From: SOIA01 sp050116035 | GTDB lineage: Bacteria > Acidobacteriota > Aminicenantia > Aminicenantales > Aminicenantaceae | Reading direction: 5' to 3' | NCBI GenBank assembly: GCA_050116035.1 | Contig: JASFPJ010000159.1 | Location: 1 to 7,264, forward strand | DNA: 7,264 nucleotides | Shown: piece by piece, positions 6,141 through 7,264 of the stretch | How positions within the stretch are numbered: the first letter of the stretch is position 1 | How the letters are laid out: each line of letters opens with the position of its first letter | The notes under the pieces: model-generated | What the model was told of the DNA's origin: nothing | What the model saw: only the letters and a program-made list of their open reading frames with translations | Database searches by the model: none | Position numbers and translations under genes: made by a program

Positions 6141-7263
6141 ATTTGTCTTCGATGTAAAATTTCTCCATCAATGTCCGCCATTTCTTCATCAATTCTTCAT
6201 TCAGGTCCAGAGGCGGAGCCACATCTTCGGGCAAGAACGGCTTATAAGGATGTTTTTTGGCCTGCGCCTCAAATTCATCCCGCAACTTTTTGAGCTCTTT
6301 TGGCTTGGTGAGAAGGTCAACCGCAGATGCAGCCATAGCCTTGGCTCCGGCATTGAGTCCTTTCCAGGCTGTTGTGCCATAGTTGGTGGCGACCGAAGAC
6401 CAGTGGTGAGCGATCGCTCCCGGAGCCTGGCCAGGAAATCGTATAGTTGCCAAAGGGGCCACAAGGCTGACATCGCCCACATCAGAAGAACCACCTCCGA
6501 CAAAAACACCCCGCGGCTCTCTAAGACTGCCTACCTTTGTGGGCATGCCTCTCTCAGGCCGACCGAGTTCCTTCTGAAGAGCTTTGGCGAAAGCATTCTC
6601 TTCCTCACTCCATTCAGGCATTCCGACAAGTTCGATATTTTTTTGAAAAAGCTCTGCTGCGGCTTTATTGGCATAGCGCTGGTGAATCGCAGTAATCACA
6701 CGGATACTCAACTCTGTCCCTGTCGCCAGGGCTCCGGCTTTCGCACAGTTAACCACTCTCTCGTACATTTCTTCGAGCCTCTCATCCGAGTTCCTGACAT
6801 AATACCAGACACTGGCTTTATCAGGCACCACATTGGGAGCCTCTCCCCCCTCTATGATGACATAATGCATCCGGTAGGAGAAAAGGAGGTGTTCACGGAG
6901 AAAATTTGTGGCCACGTTCATAATTTCTACGGCATCCAGGGCGCTCCGTCCACCCCAGGGAGATGCACCATGGGATGTCCGGCCTTTAAAAGAAAAAATA
7001 GTGGAAAAGAGAGCATTTCCGCCTCGGCCATAACTCGTTCCGAATCCGCTGCTGCTGTGGTTGTCGATCACTGCATCCACATCATCAAATAATCCGGCCC
7101 TTATCATGTGCGGCCGGCTGATAACAGTCTCCTCTGCAGGCGAACCGAAAAACTTAATCGTGCCCTTGAAACCGTATTTGTCCATGGCTTCTTTGACAGC
7201 GATAGCTGCCGAAATACCTGCCGTTCCCATGGTATTATGACCACAGCCATGTCCAGGAGCTCC
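6139..7263 (-). CDS. M20 family amidohydrolase, AbgB-like (partial, N-terminus outside window)
   Basis: The frame runs without a stop to the right window edge, so the last 374 residues are seen and perhaps 80-150 N-terminal residues are missing. An internal ATG at 7230 is not the true start, because the metal-binding GHGCGHN lies before it. In visible numbering, C7 and H9 (GHGCGHN), E44-E45 (SPAEET), H69 (DNHSSSG) and H286 or H287 (AIAHHW) provide the M20D metal set. H98 in TSHGASPWGG and IIEGGEAPNVVP belong to the dimerisation (lid) domain. GGGSSDVGDVS followed by the late His-Trp pair and KAMAASAVDLL is the pattern of AbgB, which cleaves p-aminobenzoyl-glutamate, and of related aminoacylase-like enzymes. 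Export cannot be judged without the N-terminus. It is upstream of, and 11 bp from, the tautomerase gene. The likely reaction is hydrolysis of an N-acyl amino acid or dipeptide-like amide. The exact substrate is not readable. Confidence 0.9.
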   Translation of the reverse strand, partial: GAPGHGCGHNTMGTAGISAAIAVKEAMDKYGFKGTIKFFGSPAEETVISRPHMIRAGLFDDVDAVIDNHSSSGFGTSYGRGGNALFSTIFSFKGRTSHGASPWGGRSALDAVEIMNVATNFLREHLLFSYRMHYVIIEGGEAPNVVPDKASVWYYVRNSDERLEEMYERVVNCAKAGALATGTELSIRVITAIHQRYANKAAAELFQKNIELVGMPEWSEEENAFAKALQKELGRPERGMPTKVGSLREPRGVFVGGGSSDVGDVSLVAPLATIRFPGQAPGAIAHHWSSVATNYGTTAWKGLNAGAKAMAASAVDLLTKPKELKKLRDEFEAQAKKHPYKPFLPEDVAPPLDLNEELMKKWRTLMEKFYIEDK

Positions 7264-7264
7264 C

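Noticed and set aside
6128..6181. A longer start for the tautomerase, adding 18 residues
   Set aside because: It would overlap the end of the M20 gene and hide the catalytic proline, which must be N-terminal. The ATG at 6127 has a good ribosome site.
6250..7092. A 280-codon open frame on the plus strand opposite the M20 gene
   Set aside because: The minus-strand frame has M20 metal ligands and lid-domain motifs throughout. The plus-strand product is low in recognisable structure and has no family features.
7228..7230. ATG at 7230 as the start of the M20 gene
   Set aside because: The frame stays open upstream and contains the conserved GHGCGHN metal-binding motif, so the gene continues beyond the window.
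1..7264. Search for tRNA, CRISPR repeats, insertion-sequence ends or phage and toxin genes
   Set aside because: No repeated spaced units, terminal inverted repeats with a transposase, cloverleaf-like segments or toxin/defence motifs were found by reading.

Overview
The window carries seven protein-coding genes and no RNA genes, insertion sequences or CRISPR array that I can recognise. G+C content is moderate (roughly half by eye, a little lower at the left end). Genes have strong purine-rich Shine-Dalgarno sites. The N-terminal signal peptides and probable lipoprotein signals point to a bacterium, most likely a diderm. The mix of exported amidohydrolase, gamma-glutamyltransferase-like, M20 amidohydrolase and toast-rack lipoprotein genes recalls peptide-using Acidobacteriota/Aminicenantota-type genomes. 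That placement is a guess from gene style, not a demonstrated identification.

Layout from left to right: (1) a minus-strand pair, with an exported metallo-beta-lactamase-fold hydrolase of the COG1237 type (299-1087) reading into an exported DUF711-like protein (1-270, cut by the window edge); (2) a divergent intergenic region (1088-1322) with a candidate promoter for the next gene; (3) a plus-strand, probably lipid-anchored amidohydrolase of the YtcJ/amidohydrolase-3 type (1323-3044); (4) a convergent minus-strand lipoprotein made of DxGxG 'toast-rack' repeats (3054-3761), only 9 bp from the previous stop; (5) a 192-bp gap without a gene; (6) a minus-strand run read in the order M20 AbgB-like amidohydrolase (cut by the right edge), a 72-aa tautomerase of the 4-oxalocrotonate tautomerase type, and an exported gamma-glutamyltransferase-like Ntn hydrolase (3954-5831).

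The common theme is hydrolysis of amide and related bonds, mostly outside the cytoplasm. Of the six genes whose N-terminus is visible, five carry an export signal and only the tautomerase does not. The M20 gene and the tautomerase are 11 bp apart and look translationally coupled, so they are almost certainly one transcript, and the GGT-like gene follows 77 bp later. A reasonable reading is a small scavenging or catabolic cluster for peptide-like or N-acyl amino-acid compounds, but no substrate can be named from sequence.

I found no convincing defence, toxin or mobile system. The most interesting points are the GGT-like enzyme with an intact Thr nucleophile but altered substrate-binding motifs, the tautomerase lodged between two amide hydrolases, the signal peptide on a DUF711 protein, and the regular beta-solenoid lipoprotein.
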